DNA of 64,000 nucleotides from Ruania zhangjianzhongii (GCF_008000995.1 NZ_CP042828.1:310001-374000); one strand, 5' to 3'; shown: positions 8,299 to 17,733, numbered from the stretch's first letter. Notes: generated from the letters alone by a model not told the origin. A program made the numbers and translations.

Positions 8299-10065
8299 GT
8301 GACGCAACACGATGCCGTGCTCCGGGAGATTGAACGCGGGAGGACCTCAGCGTCAAAGTCAGAGACGGTCTCGCTCGACTTCAAGACTCAGAAACCTACT
8401 GCGAAGGAGGCATTTCAAGACCTCGCGGAAGCTGCCGTCTGCTTCGCCAACGCTGGTGGTGGCACGATCGTGGTTGGAGTTTCGGATACTGGCACTGGGA
8501 GCGCGGCTTTCGTTGGCACGACGCTCGACGCCCACCAAGTGCGTGCTCGGATCCATGAGCTTACTCAACCATCGCTGACAGTCGCAGCCGCTGAGGTGAC
8601 GTGGGCAGGAGCGCGTCTGTTGGTCCTGGACGTGCCGGAAGGGCTGGATGTGTACTCCACGGGGAAGGGCATCTTCACCCAGCGTTGGAACGACCAATGT
8701 CTTCCTATGCGACCAGCCGATGTTGTCCGTCTCAGCGATGAGCGCAGTGGGGTCGACTGGAGCGCGCAGCCAACTGAGCGCGAGGTCGACGATGTTAACA
8801 GTCAGGCGATGCAAGTCATGCGTAGCCTGCTCAGGAGCAGTGGTGACCCAGCCAAGGAGCGGTTCGCCCGGCTGGACGATCGTGGGCTGCTTCAGGAACT
8901 CAACCTCCTGAGCAAGACAGCGCACCTCACCAGGGCAGCCGATTACCTCCTGTGCTCACCGGGTGAACAGACGGGGCACGAGGTGCTCGTCTATCAGCAT
9001 CGACAGACGCGATCGGGGGAGGCGGATCAGGTGCGTCGCTGGCAGCCGCCCCTGCTGAGCGCCTTTTCTGAAGCGCTCCCGGTCATCTCAGCGCGAATCG
9101 GTTCAACTCCAGTCACCACGGCTCAAGGCCAACAGCTGGCCGTCGAGGACTACCCGCTGGTTGCCGTTCGTGAAGCACTCGCCAACGCGATGATTCATGG
9201 GGACTTGCGGGAGCGGCGCCCTGTCCAGATCGAGCACTCACCGGAATCTCTGTCGGTGAGGTCGCCTGGACCACTAGTTACTGGAATTACTCCGAGCAAC
9301 ATCCTTACCCACGGCTCGCGCCCGCGGTTTCCGTTATTAGCAAGCACGATGCGCGTGCTTGGCCTCGCGGAGGAATTGGGGCAGGGAGTAGACCGGATGT
9401 TCCGAGAGATGGTTCGCAGTGGGCGGTCTATCCCTATTGTGCAGGTCATTGGGGGTGAAGTTGCGGAAACTGGTGTCGACTTCGAAGGGGGGCCCGCCAA
9501 CATCCGCCTCGCGAAGTTCGTCGCTGAACTGCCCGAAGCAGAACGGAGCGACACGGACACGCTGCTCATTGCGCATCTGCTGTGTCAGAAGAAGAGTCTG
9601 ACCTCGAAGGAGATCGCACCGGTGATACAGCGCCCAGCCGCTGAAGCCGAGACGGTACTGCGCCGCCTGGCGCATGGCGAAGCCGGGATAATTGAGCCAA
9701 CGGCTGGTACGGCCAACCGTTTGCATCCGAACTATCGCTTCACGGGTGCATCACTTGCGTCACTCGGCCCCGCCGTCGCTTACAGTCGACGGACTGGCAC
9801 CGAGGTTGACCGCAAGGTCATCGAGTACGTCGCGGAGTACGGCACGATCAACAACGCGGCGCTTCAGCGGCTGTTCGATGTGGACGTGTATCAAGCGCGC
9901 GACCTCCTACGTGACCTCGTGGGTCGGGAGATCCTCGTGCGTGTCTCCGAACAGACGCGGGGAGTTGCCGTGAAGTATGGGCAGGGCCCGAAATTTCCCG
10001 TGAAGAAGCGCCGTAGGCGGTCATCTGTCGAGATGCGTCAGCAGGACTACGGCGCACTGTGGTGA
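8299..10065 (+). CDS. AlbA_2 (Schlafen-like) and HATPase_c_4 regulator
   Basis: Predicted 588 aa from GTG 8299, behind AGGAGG. The N-terminal AlbA_2/divergent-AAA4 domain (about 20-140) has SVSLDFK-like and FANAGGGTIVVGVSD motifs. An ATPase-like region has AVREALANAMIHGDL (N-box-like, about 295) and GLAEELGQGVDRMFREM. Two winged-helix segments lie near the C-terminus, which ends in a basic tail (KKRRRRS). Family members are annotated as putative transcriptional regulators or helicase-like proteins; some are linked to phage defence or stress. Base usage is visibly less GC-rich at third positions than its neighbours, suggesting acquisition by transfer. It stands alone, with no partner gene. Confidence 0.72.
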   Translation: MTQHDAVLREIERGRTSASKSETVSLDFKTQKPTAKEAFQDLAEAAVCFANAGGGTIVVGVSDTGTGSAAFVGTTLDAHQVRARIHELTQPSLTVAAAEVTWAGARLLVLDVPEGLDVYSTGKGIFTQRWNDQCLPMRPADVVRLSDERSGVDWSAQPTEREVDDVNSQAMQVMRSLLRSSGDPAKERFARLDDRGLLQELNLLSKTAHLTRAADYLLCSPGEQTGHEVLVYQHRQTRSGEADQVRRWQPPLLSAFSEALPVISARIGSTPVTTAQGQQLAVEDYPLVAVREALANAMIHGDLRERRPVQIEHSPESLSVRSPGPLVTGITPSNILTHGSRPRFPLLASTMRVLGLAEELGQGVDRMFREMVRSGRSIPIVQVIGGEVAETGVDFEGGPANIRLAKFVAELPEAERSDTDTLLIAHLLCQKKSLTSKEIAPVIQRPAAEAETVLRRLAHGEAGIIEPTAGTANRLHPNYRFTGASLASLGPAVAYSRRTGTEVDRKVIEYVAEYGTINNAALQRLFDVDVYQARDLLRDLVGREILVRVSEQTRGVAVKYGQGPKFPVKKRRRRSSVEMRQQDYGALW

Positions 10066-10089
10066 TGCCGCATTTGAGCGTCGATTACC

Positions 10090-10968
10090 TCAGCGCTCCG
10101 CGACGAACTTCCGGGTCACCGCGATGTCCTCGTCACCGAGTCCGCGCTCGGTCAGCTCACCGAACGCCGCGGACAGCGCGGGGAGCAGGGCCGGGTTCGT
10201 CTGCGTAGCGGTAGCGACGTCGGTGGCGAAGCTGAGGTCCTTGACCATGTACTTCGCCATCCCGGAGGCCGAGTAGTCCGCGTCCACCACCTTCCGGTGC
10301 CGCGAGCGGAGCAGCGTGCTGCCGGCATAGCCGCCACCGAGCAGGGTCCACATCTGCTCTAGGTCCAGCCCGGACCGCTCGGCCAGGACGCTCGCCTCGC
10401 CGATCGCCAGGATGGTGGCCGCGACCACCATCTGGTTGCACGCCTTCGCGACCTCGCCGGCGCCCAGCGGGCCCAGGTGCACCGGGTTGCCGCACGGCGC
10501 GAGTAGGTCGGTCGCCAGTGCCGCGTCCTCCTCGCTGCCACCGAGCATGATCGACAGCGTGCCGGCCTCTGCGCCGTCGACACCACCGGAGACCGGGCAG
10601 TCCAGCACCCGCACCCGGCCGCCGGTCTCTGTGTCCAGCCGCTCGGCCAGGGTGCGTACCGCGGTTGCCGAGGACGTCGACCCGATCATCAGCAGGAGGT
10701 CACCGGCATCGGCGAGCAGCCCATCGTCCCCGGCGAGCACCTGCTCCACCTCGGGTAGGTCGGGCAGCATGAGCAGCACGGCGTCCGCTGCCGCGCCGAC
10801 CTCGCGGGCGGTGTCCACCCAGATCGCCCCCGCTGCGACCAGCTCCGGCTGCTCCCGCCGGGAGGTGATCACGACGGCGGTCCCCGCCTCGAGCAGGCGC
10901 CGCGCCATCGGCGCTCCCATGGCGCCGAGTCCGATGATCCCGACAGTGGTCTGCTGGCTGGCGTTCAT
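10090..10968 (-). CDS. NAD(P)-dependent beta-hydroxyacid dehydrogenase (HIBADH/GarR family)
   Basis: Predicted 292 aa. The Rossmann start is VGIIGLGAMGAPMARRLLEAG (residues about 8-28), followed by the family substrate motif DCPVSGGVDGAEAGTL and the catalytic-lysine motif GAGEVAKACNQM (Lys about 174). This family includes 3-hydroxyisobutyrate dehydrogenase, tartronate-semialdehyde reductase and 6-phosphogluconate-like enzymes. The substrate is not readable from sequence. The sugar-acid and polyol context (2-hydroxyacid dehydrogenase, IclR, TIM-barrel epimerase) favours a sugar-derived semialdehyde. The gene is divergent from 11139. Confidence 0.85.
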   Translation of the reverse strand: MNASQQTTVGIIGLGAMGAPMARRLLEAGTAVVITSRREQPELVAAGAIWVDTAREVGAAADAVLLMLPDLPEVEQVLAGDDGLLADAGDLLLMIGSTSSATAVRTLAERLDTETGGRVRVLDCPVSGGVDGAEAGTLSIMLGGSEEDAALATDLLAPCGNPVHLGPLGAGEVAKACNQMVVAATILAIGEASVLAERSGLDLEQMWTLLGGGYAGSTLLRSRHRKVVDADYSASGMAKYMVKDLSFATDVATATQTNPALLPALSAAFGELTERGLGDEDIAVTRKFVAER

Positions 10969-11035
10969 GGCGTCTCCTGGGCGATCCGAGTGCGGCGGCA
11001 AGTATCCGGCCAGCCTACCCGGTGGCCAGTATTCA

Positions 11036-11070
11036 GGACAGTGTCCAACTGGTTGGAAGGCGGTTACACT
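11036..11070 (+). promoter_or_regulatory. Overlapping palindromes and -10 element between divergent dehydrogenase genes
   Basis: GGACAGTGTCC (11036-11046) and the perfect 14-mer TCCAACTGGTTGGA (11044-11057) sit just upstream of a TACACT -10-like hexamer (11065-11070) facing the 11139 gene. They cover the expected -35 region, a repressor-like position. The IclR-family regulator at 12200 is the likeliest binder (inference). Confidence 0.5.
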
Positions 11071-11138
11071 CGGGCACAGTGCCGATCGAGGGGCGCGGTG
11101 TCTGAGTCGCGGCGTAGCGCCCGACCGAAGGAGGAGCA

Positions 11139-12188
11139 GTGTCAGAGAAGCTTCGCGTCGTGGTGGCGCTGGACCTGTCCGAAGAGCTCTGCGCCCGGAT
11201 CGCCGAGCTGGAGCCGCGGTGCGAGGTGATCCGTGACCATCGGCTCTATCACCCACAACGGGTGGTCGCCGACTGGAGCGGCGACCCCGCGCACCAGCGC
11301 ACCGAGGCTGAGCAGCAGGCGTTCGAGGAGATGGTCGACTCCGCGGACGCGCTGTTCGGAGTCCCGGACGTCGACTCCGCCGCACTCGCGCGGACGGTAG
11401 CGGCGAATCCGAAGTTGCGCTGGGTGCACGCCACGGCGGCTGGGGGTGGTGGTCAGGTCCGGGCTGCCGACCTCGACGACGACGCGCTGCAGCGGATCAT
11501 CTTCACCACCAGCGCAGGGGTGCACGGTGGGCCACTGGCCGAGTTCGCCCTGTTCGGTGTGCTCGCCGGCGCCAAGCACTTGCCGCGGCTCGAGCAGCAG
11601 CAGGCCGAGCGAATCTGGACCGGCCGCTGGGAGATGCGCCAGCTGGACGAGCTCACCGTGCTGGTGGTGGGCCTGGGCGGCATCGGCCGCGCCGCGGCCG
11701 CCAAGTTCTCCGCTCTCGGCGCGACCGTCTGGGGCACCACGCGCAGCGGGGAGGCGGTCGACGGCGTTTCTCGCCTCGTCCCGATCGAGGACCTGGTCTC
11801 GGTGATGGGGGAGGTGGACGCGGTCGTGGTGACCCTGCCCGGCACTGACCACACCGAGGGGTTGATCGATGATGCGGTCTTCGCGGCGGCCAAGCCCGGC
11901 CTGATCGTGACCAACGTCGGCCGGGGCAGCGTGATCGACGAACCGGCGCTGGTGCGCGCGCTGGACAGCGGCCAGGTCGGCTTCGCCGCGCTGGACGTGT
12001 TCGCCGTCGAGCCGCTGCCCTCCGACAGCCCCCTGTGGAGCCACCCGAACGTCCTGGTGAGCCCGCACACCGCCGCGCTGAACCACAGCGAGCCGGAACG
12101 GATCGCCCGGCTGTTCGCCGAGAACGCCACCCGGCTGCTGGACGGACGCCCGCTGCGCAACGTGGTGGACACCGTCGAGTTCTACTGA
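11139..12188 (+). CDS. D-isomer-specific 2-hydroxyacid dehydrogenase
   Basis: Predicted 349 aa from GTG 11139 with AGGAGGA upstream. The NAD-binding motif VVGLGGIGRAAAAKFSALGA lies at about 173-192. The catalytic triad region is recognisable: Arg in TNVGRGSVIDE, Glu in DVFAVEPLP, His in LVSPHTAALNH. It would reduce or oxidise a 2-keto/2-hydroxy acid (glyoxylate, hydroxypyruvate or a sugar acid) with NAD(P)H in the cytosol. It is co-directional with the IclR gene 11 nt downstream, so the two probably share a transcript. Confidence 0.87.
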   Translation: MSEKLRVVVALDLSEELCARIAELEPRCEVIRDHRLYHPQRVVADWSGDPAHQRTEAEQQAFEEMVDSADALFGVPDVDSAALARTVAANPKLRWVHATAAGGGGQVRAADLDDDALQRIIFTTSAGVHGGPLAEFALFGVLAGAKHLPRLEQQQAERIWTGRWEMRQLDELTVLVVGLGGIGRAAAAKFSALGATVWGTTRSGEAVDGVSRLVPIEDLVSVMGEVDAVVVTLPGTDHTEGLIDDAVFAAAKPGLIVTNVGRGSVIDEPALVRALDSGQVGFAALDVFAVEPLPSDSPLWSHPNVLVSPHTAALNHSEPERIARLFAENATRLLDGRPLRNVVDTVEFY

Positions 12189-12199
12189 CCTCCCCCGCG

Positions 12200-13009
12200 A
12201 TGACTGAGGACCAGGCTCGAGAACCGGGCCCGGCGCGCGAACCCGGTGCCGGGCGCGACCCTGCCCCGGCCGTGACGCGCAGCCTGCGCATCCTCACCCT
12301 CCTTGCCGAGTCCGGTGGCCGCGCGCAGACGCTCAGCGACATCGCCCGCACGCTGGACCTCGCCAAGTCCTCCACCGCGAATCTGTGCCTCGCCCTGGAG
12401 GAGGGGGACATGATCCAGCGCACTGCCGAGGGGTACCGGCTCGGACGCCGGACCGCCGAGCTCGGTGGCGCCTACGCCCTCCGGTTCAACCAGGTGCGGG
12501 AGTTCTTCGACGTCTGTGCCGCCTCGCCGGAGCTTGCTGGTGAGGTGGTCCAGATCGCCATGCTCGACGGCACCGACGTGCTCTACCTTGCCCGGCACGA
12601 GGGCCGGGCGCCCTACAGCCTGGGTACGCCCATCGGCTCCCGGCTCCCGGCTGCGCTGAGCGCTACCGGGGCCGCGATCCTGGCCACGATGGCCGAGGCC
12701 GAGGTTCGTGACCTGCTCGCCGAGGTGCAGGTCCAGGCGGTGACCGAGACCGGCCCACGCAGCCGTGCGGAGCTGCTCGCCCGGATCGCCGACGTACGCC
12801 GGCGAGGCTACGCCGTCGACCGGGAGGAGTCCTTTGCCGGGGTGACCGGAGTGGCGGTGGCGCTGCCCCCGGGGGCGCCGAGCGACCCGCTGCTCGCGAT
12901 GGGGGCAGCGCTGCCCGCGGATACCGGTGAGGCGGACGTGGGCCGGATCGCGGCCGCGCTGACCGAAGCTGCCCGCCAGCTCACCAACCCGCTCGCCGTC
13001 CAGTCCTGA
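12200..13009 (+). CDS. IclR-family transcriptional regulator
   Basis: Predicted 269 aa. ATG 12200 was chosen because the open frame further upstream overlaps the dehydrogenase. The winged helix-turn-helix (about 22-80) includes QTLSDIARTLDLAKSSTANLC. The IclR effector domain (about 95-260) has AIATM-like ATGAAILATMAEAEV and the conserved REESFAGVTGVAVALPPG. IclR proteins bind small carboxylates or sugar-acid intermediates. It sits in the middle of the dehydrogenase/epimerase/RbsABC block and probably controls it. Confidence 0.88.
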   Translation: MTEDQAREPGPAREPGAGRDPAPAVTRSLRILTLLAESGGRAQTLSDIARTLDLAKSSTANLCLALEEGDMIQRTAEGYRLGRRTAELGGAYALRFNQVREFFDVCAASPELAGEVVQIAMLDGTDVLYLARHEGRAPYSLGTPIGSRLPAALSATGAAILATMAEAEVRDLLAEVQVQAVTETGPRSRAELLARIADVRRRGYAVDREESFAGVTGVAVALPPGAPSDPLLAMGAALPADTGEADVGRIAAALTEAARQLTNPLAVQS

Positions 13010-13049
13010 CGTTCGCGAGCGCTCTACCGCGCGGCCGGCCCCGTCGCGC

Positions 13050-13099
13050 GGGTGAGGTTTCCGTCGCCGAAGGCCGGTCTGGCGACGGAAACCTCACCC
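13050..13099. terminator. Bidirectional terminator hairpin with 19-bp perfect arms
   Basis: Arm GGGTGAGGTTTCCGTCGCC (13050-13068) is exactly complementary to 13081-13099, with a 12-nt loop. It lies between the convergent IclR gene (ends 13009) and the epimerase gene (ends 13144), so it can stop transcription from both sides. No T-tract follows, as is common in GC-rich actinobacteria. Confidence 0.75.
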
Positions 13100-13143
13100 C
13101 CGGTCGCCAGCTCCGGTCAGCGGCGCGCGTGGATGGTGGCGGC

Positions 13144-14013
13144 TCAGTGCAGGGCGATGGTCTCCACCCCACGGATGTGATCGCGGACGAAGCGGTTCGC
13201 GTGCGCGGCCAGGTCCGCCGAGTCATCCCACAGGTTGCGCCAGATGCCGAGCGTGTTCGAGAGTGCCTCGCTGACCACTGCGCTGGAGAAGGACTCGAAC
13301 ACCACCGGACCGTCGTACCCGAGCCGCGCCAGCGCCCGGAACGTCCCGTCGAAGTCCACCGTGCCGGTGCCCAGGTAGCCGCGGTGGCTCTCTCCGATGT
13401 GGAAGTAGCGCAGCCGGTCTCCGGAGTCGAGGATCGGCTCGATCATCCCGGACTCCTCGATGTTCATGTGGTACGTGTCCAGGTGCAGGTGCACATTGTC
13501 GTGCCCGATCTCGTCCAGGAACGTGAGCCCGGCGCGGGCCGTGTTGGCGATGTTGGTCTCGTACCTGTTCACGATCTCCAGGGACAGCTCCACCCCGGCC
13601 TGGCGGGCATGGTCACCCAGTCGGCGCAGGGCGGCCGCCGAGGTCGCCCTGGCCTGGTCGCTGGCGGGCACGAGGTACTTGGTCAGGGCGGAGTAGATCA
13701 CCCCGCACAGGGCGGTGCCCCCGGCCTCGGCGACGACGTCGATCGCCTGGCGAACCAGGTCCTCACCCCGTTGGGAGGTCGCCTCGTCCGCACTGGACAG
13801 GTCCGTGGCCGGAGACAGCCCGAGCGAGGCGGACATCGCCAGACCGTGGTCGTCCAGGATGCGCTTGGTCTCGGCGCCGTCGATGCCGTAAGGGTCCATC
13901 AGCGGGACCTCGAGCAGGTCGAAACCGGCAGCCTGCGCGCCGGAGGCGGCCGTGACCAAGCCTTCGGTGTCAAAGGTGCCGGTGAAGACCAGTCCGTGAA
14001 CGCCGATCTGCAT
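13144..14013 (-). CDS. Sugar (phosphate) epimerase/isomerase, D-tagatose 3-epimerase-like
   Basis: Predicted 289 aa TIM barrel. The four metal ligands typical of D-tagatose/D-psicose 3-epimerases can be placed: Glu146 (LSLEIVNRYE), Asp179 (HLHLDTYHMN), His205 (RYFHIGESHRG) and Glu240 (PVVFESF). Length is normal for the family (about 290). It would epimerise C3 of a ketose or isomerise a related sugar. It follows the RbsABC-type transporter in the same direction, with 48 nt between, and is probably the first catabolic step for the imported sugar. EryC-type erythrulose-phosphate epimerases also belong to this fold. Confidence 0.83.
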   Translation of the reverse strand: MQIGVHGLVFTGTFDTEGLVTAASGAQAAGFDLLEVPLMDPYGIDGAETKRILDDHGLAMSASLGLSPATDLSSADEATSQRGEDLVRQAIDVVAEAGGTALCGVIYSALTKYLVPASDQARATSAAALRRLGDHARQAGVELSLEIVNRYETNIANTARAGLTFLDEIGHDNVHLHLDTYHMNIEESGMIEPILDSGDRLRYFHIGESHRGYLGTGTVDFDGTFRALARLGYDGPVVFESFSSAVVSEALSNTLGIWRNLWDDSADLAAHANRFVRDHIRGVETIALH

Positions 14014-14061
14014 GCTGTCCTCCTCTGGTGTAGCGCTCGCCGACCGAGCGCGGCGGGTGTC

Positions 14062-15186
14062 CTACTGGGGTTTCGTGGTGACCGGCACCGGGAGCTCCGG
14101 GGCGCCCGGATCCTTCCCCGGTCGGGCCCGCCGGGTGGGCAGCGCATCCACCAGCGAGGCACCGAGCAGCACCACAGCCAGAGCCAGGTACTGCAGCTGG
14201 GTGCCGGCGTTGCCGGGGACGACGATGAGGATCGAGGCGTTCAGCCAGACGATCAGCAGTGCCGCCAGCAGTACTCCGCTGAGCCGGCCGATGCCACCGG
14301 TGATCGCCACGCCGCCGAGCACGGCGATGGTGATCGCCGGCAGCGCCATCCCGGCGCCGCTGGTTCCGGCGTCCGGCCGGGCAGAGGCGAACTGGGCCAC
14401 CGTGTAGATCGCGACCAGTCCACTGATCAGCCCGGAGGCCACGAACGCGAGCAGCTGGGTACGGCGGGTATCGATCCCCGCCCACTGTGCGGCAACGGCG
14501 TTCGTGCCGATGGCGTACAACGACCGTCCGTACGTGGTGCGGTTCAGCAGCAGCCACGCGATCACCGCCACCGGCAGGACGAACGTAAACATCCCGAGCG
14601 GTACCAGCGGCAGGTACGCCCCGATCAGCGGTAGCTCGATCGAGTCGGCAGCCGAGTACAGGCCGGCGATGTTCGCACCGGAGATCGGGCTCGCCCCGGT
14701 GATCACCAGCGCGATCGACTGGAAGGCGTAGTAGGTCGCCAGCGTGGTGATCAGCGCGGGATAGCCGAAGTACGCCGTCAGTACCCCGTTGACCGCGCCG
14801 AGCAGTGCGCTGACGATCAGGGCCGCCACCACCGCCTGCACCAGCGGCCATCCGGCGTTCACGTACAGCAGCCCGAACACCATCCCGACCACGGAGACGA
14901 TCGACCCGACGGACAGGTCGATGCTGCCCCGGCCGGTGGTGATCACGAACAGCTGCGCCAGCGCCAGCAGGGCCAACGGTACGTAGTTGATCAGCGATCC
15001 GACCAGGTAGTCGGAGTTGAACCGGCCGGTGGTGATCCCGGCTGCGTCCAGGGCCGTCATCGCGACCACGAGCAGCAGGATCAGCCCGAGCAGCAGCACA
15101 TTCCGGTCACGAAGACCACCGGAGTCCACCCAGGTGCGGGCGCGGGCCACCAGGCCGCCGCGCGCACGGTCACTCTGCGCCGTCAT
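14062..15186 (-). CDS. ABC permease, ribose/rhamnose type (RbsC/RhaQ-like)
   Basis: Predicted 374 aa, 8-10 TM helices of the BPD_transp_2 (RbsC) family. It has the family motif GRGSIDLSVGSIVSVVGM and the C-terminal VLGGVAITGGIGRLSGVLLAALLI. It overlaps the upstream permease by 4 nt (ATGA). The C-terminal 40 residues are a hydrophilic Pro/Lys-rich tail. It is one of two half-transporters of the 14062-18826 system. Confidence 0.88.
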   Translation of the reverse strand: MTAQSDRARGGLVARARTWVDSGGLRDRNVLLLGLILLLVVAMTALDAAGITTGRFNSDYLVGSLINYVPLALLALAQLFVITTGRGSIDLSVGSIVSVVGMVFGLLYVNAGWPLVQAVVAALIVSALLGAVNGVLTAYFGYPALITTLATYYAFQSIALVITGASPISGANIAGLYSAADSIELPLIGAYLPLVPLGMFTFVLPVAVIAWLLLNRTTYGRSLYAIGTNAVAAQWAGIDTRRTQLLAFVASGLISGLVAIYTVAQFASARPDAGTSGAGMALPAITIAVLGGVAITGGIGRLSGVLLAALLIVWLNASILIVVPGNAGTQLQYLALAVVLLGASLVDALPTRRARPGKDPGAPELPVPVTTKPQ

Positions 15187-16190
15187 GCTGCCCTCCTTGC
15201 CCGCTCGCGGAGTAGGTCGGTGCCCACTGCCACGATGATGAACACGCCGACGAACAGGAACGCCAGCTGGGAGGGCCAGCCGAGCTGGGTCACCCCGGTG
15301 CGCACGGTCTGCACCAGCAGCGCGCCGAGCAGGGTGCCCACCACCGAACCCCTGCCGCCCATGATCGAGGTGCCTCCGATCACGACGGCGGCGATCACCT
15401 CGAGCTCTTTGCCGTTGCCCACCGACTGGTCCAGCGTGGCGGTGCCGGTCGCGATCGTCATGCAGGCCGCCAGACCCACCATCAGCCCGGTGATCAGGTA
15501 CACCGAGACCAGCCGCGGCCGGACCGAGATGCCGGCCAGCCGGGCCGTCTCCTGGTCACCGCCGATCGCGTACAGGTTCCGGCCCGCGCGGGTGTAGCGC
15601 AGGAACCACCAGGCGGCGATCACGAGGACCACGGCGATCACGAACGAGTGCGGGACACCGCCGGTATTACCGGCTGCTCCTCGGCCGAACACGGCCATCG
15701 TGCCGGGGATGGCGTTCACCGTGCTGGAGTCGAACACCCGGTAGCCGATGTACAGGAACAGGTTCCAGGTGCCGAAGGTGATGATGATCGGGTGCACCCG
15801 GCCGTAGGCCACCAGCAGCCCGTTCACGGCCCCGAGCACACCGCCGATGGCCATCGCGATCAGCACAGCGGGGGCGAGCGGGAGGTTGAGGTTCACCAGC
15901 AGCTTGGCGGTGATCACCGAACAGACCATGATCATCCCGGCGATCGACACATCGATCCCGGCGGTGATGATCACGAACGTCATCCCGATCCCCATCAGGG
16001 CCACCGGCGCCACGCTCACCAGCAACGGGCCGATCGAGCCCACGCTGAGGAAGGAGGGGGTGAACAGGCCGAGCAGCACCCAGAGCACCGCGATCACGGC
16101 CAGCAGCACGACCTCCTGGCCGGTGACCACCGGGGGGAGGATTCGCCCGATCGCCTGCCGGCCGGCCGGGGCGGTTGCCTCGGTCGTCAT
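15183..16190 (-). CDS. ABC permease, ribose/rhamnose type (RbsC/RhaP-like)
   Basis: Predicted 335 aa of the RbsC family. AGIDVSIAGMIMVCSVITAK and VIGGTSIMGGRGSVVGTLLGAL correspond to the conserved family signatures. It overlaps the ATPase gene by 4 nt upstream and the second permease by 4 nt downstream. Two different permeases in one operon match the RhaSTPQ/LsrACDB layout rather than RbsABC, which has one. Confidence 0.88.
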   Translation of the reverse strand: MTTEATAPAGRQAIGRILPPVVTGQEVVLLAVIAVLWVLLGLFTPSFLSVGSIGPLLVSVAPVALMGIGMTFVIITAGIDVSIAGMIMVCSVITAKLLVNLNLPLAPAVLIAMAIGGVLGAVNGLLVAYGRVHPIIITFGTWNLFLYIGYRVFDSSTVNAIPGTMAVFGRGAAGNTGGVPHSFVIAVVLVIAAWWFLRYTRAGRNLYAIGGDQETARLAGISVRPRLVSVYLITGLMVGLAACMTIATGTATLDQSVGNGKELEVIAAVVIGGTSIMGGRGSVVGTLLGALLVQTVRTGVTQLGWPSQLAFLFVGVFIIVAVGTDLLRERARRAA

Positions 16191-17689
16191 GACGTCTCCT
16201 CTCCCACCTGTCCCGCGGCGAGCGAGAGCACTTCGGCCTGGCCCGCTGTGGGTGGCAGTTCCGCGGCGACGGCACCGGCCCGGAACACCAGGATCCGGTC
16301 CGAGATCCGGAGCACCTCGCCGAGGTCGGTGGTGATCACCAGGACCGCAGTGCCCTGGTCGGCGAGCTCGGAGATGATCCGGTGGATCTCCTCCTTCGCC
16401 CCGACGTCCACCCCCTGGGTGGGTTCGGCCAGCACCAGCACCTCCGGCCGCTCGACCAGCTGGCGGGCCAGCACCACCTTCTGTGCGTTGCCACCAGACA
16501 TCGACCGCACCGGAACACGTTCGTTCGGGGTCTTGATCGAGAGCCGGTCGATCAGCTTCCGGGCGATCCCGCGCTCGGTGCGCGGGCTGACCCAGCCAGC
16601 CACGGAGGACAGCAGGGGAAGGGACCCGATACCGATGTTGAACGCGATCGACTGGAAGGAGAAGGTGCCCTGCTGCGACCGGTTGGACGGCACCATCCGT
16701 ACCCCGCGGCGTTTGGCCTGGGCCGGGGATGCCGCCGGCTGGGTGTGCTCTCCGATCCGGATCGTGCCACTGGAGGTCTGCCGGATGCCGTAGACCACGT
16801 CCCCCACCTCGGCGGCCCCGGAGCCGACCAGCCCGTACAGGCCGACGATCTCGCCCCGGTGCACGGTGAGGCTGACGTCGTCGAACGCTCCCTCCAGGGT
16901 GAGGCCGTCCAGGACCAGCATCGGCTCGCCGGCATGGCTGGCGGTGCGCACTCCTTCGGCAAGCTCACCGCCGACCATCCGTTCGGCGATGACCCGGACG
17001 CTGAGGTCCTCGATCGGATCGGAGGAGACGGTCTTGCCGTCCCGCATCACGGTGACCGTGTCTGCGATCTGGAACAGCTCGTCCAGGCGATGGGAGATGT
17101 ACACGATCGAGACGCCGTCGGCGGCAAGACGGCGGATCACGCCGAAGAGCACGTCGATCTCGTTCTGGGTGAGGATCGCGCTCGGCTCATCCAGGATCAG
17201 GACGCGGGCATCCTCGAGCAGCGCCTTGGCGATGGAGACCAGCTGCTGCTGAGCGATGGACAGATGCCGCATCGGCAGCGCGGCGACCCGTCGGTCCAGG
17301 CCGACCAGGTCGAAGAGCTCGAACATCCGCGGCGCCTGGGCTTTCCAGTCGATCACCAGGCCGGAGGTCATCTCTCGGCCGACGAAGAAGTTCTCCGCCA
17401 CGGACAGGTCCTGGAACAGGTGAGGTTCTTGGTAGACGGTTTGCACACCGAGTGCGATCGCCTCTCCGGTACCGGCGATCTGCACGGGTGCGCCGTCCAT
17501 GCTGATCGTGCCGGTATCGGCCTGCTCGGCACCGGCGAGGATCTTGATCAGGGTGGATTTACCGGCGCCGTTCTCCCCGACGAGGGCATGGACGGAACCG
17601 GGCGGAATCACCAGGTCGGCGTGCCGAATCGCTCGGACGCCGCCGTACCGCTTGGCGATGTCGTGCATCTCCAGTCGTGGCTGGGTCAT
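16187..17689 (-). CDS. ABC ATPase with two nucleotide-binding domains (RbsA/RhaT type)
   Basis: Predicted 500 aa. The first NBD has Walker A GENGAGKST and Walker B LILDEPSAIL with signature LSIAQQQLVSIAKALL. The second NBD is degenerate at Walker A (GLVGSGAAEVG) but retains MSGGNAQKVVLARQL and a VLAEPTQGVDVGAKEEI Walker B. That asymmetry is normal for carbohydrate-uptake-transporter-2 ATPases. It serves the two downstream permeases. Confidence 0.9.
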   Translation of the reverse strand: MTQPRLEMHDIAKRYGGVRAIRHADLVIPPGSVHALVGENGAGKSTLIKILAGAEQADTGTISMDGAPVQIAGTGEAIALGVQTVYQEPHLFQDLSVAENFFVGREMTSGLVIDWKAQAPRMFELFDLVGLDRRVAALPMRHLSIAQQQLVSIAKALLEDARVLILDEPSAILTQNEIDVLFGVIRRLAADGVSIVYISHRLDELFQIADTVTVMRDGKTVSSDPIEDLSVRVIAERMVGGELAEGVRTASHAGEPMLVLDGLTLEGAFDDVSLTVHRGEIVGLYGLVGSGAAEVGDVVYGIRQTSSGTIRIGEHTQPAASPAQAKRRGVRMVPSNRSQQGTFSFQSIAFNIGIGSLPLLSSVAGWVSPRTERGIARKLIDRLSIKTPNERVPVRSMSGGNAQKVVLARQLVERPEVLVLAEPTQGVDVGAKEEIHRIISELADQGTAVLVITTDLGEVLRISDRILVFRAGAVAAELPPTAGQAEVLSLAAGQVGEETS

Positions 17690-17733
17690 CGGGATCCTTG
17701 GTGCGTCTCGTACTCCCGCAGAGGAGGGGAGCG

